This document shows, piece by piece, positions 5,191 through 5,754 of a stretch of 5,754 nt of DNA. Position numbers and translations under genes: made by a program. The DNA comes from Candidatus Methanomethylicia archaeon (GTDB lineage: Archaea > Thermoproteota > Methanomethylicia > Methanomethylicales > Methanomethylicaceae): positions 1 through 5,754 of the forward strand of contig JANHAI010000074.1 of the NCBI GenBank assembly GCA_024464205.1, written 5' to 3'. Numbering within the stretch: the stretch's first letter is position 1; every line of letters begins with the position of its first letter. The notes beneath the pieces were generated by a model. The model did not search any database. It saw nothing but the letters and a program-made list of their open reading frames with translations, and was not told where the DNA came from.

Positions 5191-5510
5191 GTACCTCTTA
5201 TGCTAGTATATCGCTCCCTGATGCAACTGCACTGAGCTGACAGAAGGAAAATTGATTTAGCCAAATAATGCCTTACAGGCTATATATTCGTGGTCATGCT
5301 ATCCTTAAGGAGAACCGCCACCGAAATGATTGATATGCTTAAATCAAATTTTCATGGATCGTGATGCCGATCAGGCATCTTCAAAAAATCGCTCTTTTTG
5401 CCTTCAGCTGTCAAAAAATGGGCTTGTAGCATCGTTTACCGCTAAACTGAGATAGGCTGAAAACCAGCCAAAAAAATTGAATCTAATCGATGCTAAACGA
5501 GTTCAACCAC
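5191..5510. other. Non-coding AT-rich stretch with small hairpins and repeats
   Basis: No convincing gene was found on either strand; the longest start-to-stop frames are about 20-35 codons without good start sites. It contains a TATA-like CTATATATTC (5280-5289, plus). A perfect 6-bp hairpin is formed by GATGCC (5363-5368) and GGCATC (5374-5379). A second pairing is CAAAAA (5382-5387) with TTTTTG (5395-5400). The 9-base direct repeat TCAAAAAAT occurs at 5381 and 5411. No tRNA-like cloverleaf was found. Confidence 0.4.
5470..5476 (-). terminator. T-tract after the zinc-ribbon gene
   Basis: Seven consecutive T residues on the minus strand, about 35 bases downstream of the TAG stop at 5511, in the context CAATTTTTTTGGC. 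It fits an archaeal terminator for the zinc-ribbon transcript. Confidence 0.45.
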
Positions 5511-5648
5511 CTAATACCTGCGTGGTTGCCTTCTCTTCGAATAACATTCTCGGCAATACACTGGCCTTGTCCCGTCTGGCTTGAATGGTACCTCGCACTC
5601 CTTACCACAGCTTGCGCAGGTTGCCTTGTGCATCTCGCGGCTCGCCAT
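5511..5648 (-). CDS. Small zinc-ribbon protein (CxxC-x17-CxxC)
   Basis: A 45-residue protein with four cysteines spaced exactly as CxxC-x17-CxxC (C11, C14, C32, C35), expected to bind one zinc ion. The core reads ATCASCGKECEVPFKPDG then RPVYCRECYSKRR, with a basic tail (KRRQPRRY). The VPFKP...RPVYC pattern is a recurrent small zinc-binding protein found in archaea and some bacteria. Its role is not established, though a nucleic-acid or ribosome partner is plausible given the charge. The start is well supported: AGGTGA at 5661-5656 is seven bases from ATG 5648. It may be cotranscribed with the gene ending at 5674, only 25 bases upstream, or use the TATA-like box at 5689-5696. A T-tract lies downstream. 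Confidence 0.8.
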   Translation of the reverse strand: MASREMHKATCASCGKECEVPFKPDGTRPVYCRECYSKRRQPRRY

Positions 5649-5655
5649 AAATCGT

Positions 5656-5661
5656 TCACCT
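5656..5661 (-). promoter_or_regulatory. Ribosome binding site of zinc-ribbon gene
   Basis: AGGTGA on the minus strand, seven bases before ATG 5648. It is the same motif used by alba and supports this short frame as a real gene. Confidence 0.7.
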
Positions 5662-5673
5662 CTTACCCCCCCT

Positions 5674-5754
5674 CTATTGCAATTCGGGATATTTATCTAT
5701 CGGATCATAAGCATCTGGAAACAATCGTTCATCCATGCAATTGCCAGAATCCCG
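5674..5754 (-). CDS. 3' end of an unidentified minus-strand gene (partial)
   Basis: The minus strand is open from the window edge to a TAG at 5676-5674, giving 26 residues that end MDERLFPDAYDPIDKYPELQ. The composition (Asp/Glu, Pro, Tyr, Leu) is protein-like, and the stop lies 25 bases before the zinc-ribbon start, as expected for the preceding gene of a short operon. The family cannot be recognised from the tail. It competes with a reading of this stretch as promoter DNA, since a TATA-like ATAAATAT (5696-5689) lies inside it; both can be true. Confidence 0.4.
   Translation of the reverse strand, partial: RDSGNCMDERLFPDAYDPIDKYPELQ
5689..5696 (-). promoter_or_regulatory. Possible TATA-like box for zinc-ribbon gene
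   Basis: ATAAATAT on the minus strand, about 41 bases upstream of ATG 5648, predicting transcription from near 5665 and a short leader with the AGGTGA site. It would lie inside the 3' end of the upstream partial frame if that frame is real. Confidence 0.35.

Noticed and set aside
4858..5206. Two overlapping plus-strand frames of 79-108 residues
   Set aside because: Cys/Pro/Ser-rich composition, poor start sites and better protein-like segments on the opposite strand.
5361..5460. C/D box small RNA (GTGATGC ... CTGA)
   Set aside because: The C box is imperfect, the D boxes are about 80-90 bases away, and no flanking stem or C'/D' pair is convincing.
5500..5510. GTTCAACCAC as a tRNA T-loop
   Set aside because: Flanking bases do not form the five-base T stem, and no acceptor or anticodon arms are present.
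1..5754. CRISPR array, insertion sequence or integration site
   Set aside because: No regularly spaced repeats, transposase-like frames, terminal inverted repeats with target duplications, or tRNA gene ends were found on either strand.

Overview
The window looks like chromosomal DNA of an archaeon. It carries an archaeal-type translation factor aIF5A with a hypusination motif, an Alba chromatin protein, and an archaeal-style Hsp20. TATA-like boxes lie upstream of most starts, several genes have GGTGA-type ribosome binding sites, and T-tracts follow several genes. The lineage cannot be fixed from sequence reading alone. The aIF5A loop (KTGKHGSAK) resembles the crenarchaeal/TACK type more than the thaumarchaeal form I remember, but this is a weak argument.

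Layout. 1-395 (minus) is aIF5A, complete except for the last base of its stop. It is divergent from 580-1401 (plus), a 273-residue seven-helix protein that I identify as a heliorhodopsin, the most notable gene here. Downstream lies the wreck of a HerA/DUF853-like ATPase (1478-1767, plus) with three frame changes and a damaged Walker A. Two convergent/divergent single genes follow: a flavodoxin (1814-2287, minus) and an Hsp20 small heat shock protein (2372-2908, minus). The Hsp20 promoter sits in a striking A/T dyad. Divergent from it is an NCS1-type (cytosine permease-like) transporter (3097-4305, plus), then Alba (4438-4749, plus, probable TTG start).

The last kilobase has no long ORF. It holds a probable unrecognised frame-broken remnant (4943-5190, minus), an AT-rich stretch of small hairpins and repeats, and a 45-residue zinc-ribbon protein on the minus strand (5511-5648). 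Just upstream of the zinc-ribbon gene is what looks like the 3' end of another minus-strand gene that leaves the window (5674-5754).

How the genes fit together. Most genes appear to be single transcription units with their own promoters, alternating in strand. Apart from the possible zinc-ribbon pair there is no operon. The heliorhodopsin has no linked retinal-synthesis or signalling gene in view, so its chromophore source and partner must lie elsewhere. Two gene remnants suggest a locus undergoing decay or turnover between housekeeping genes.
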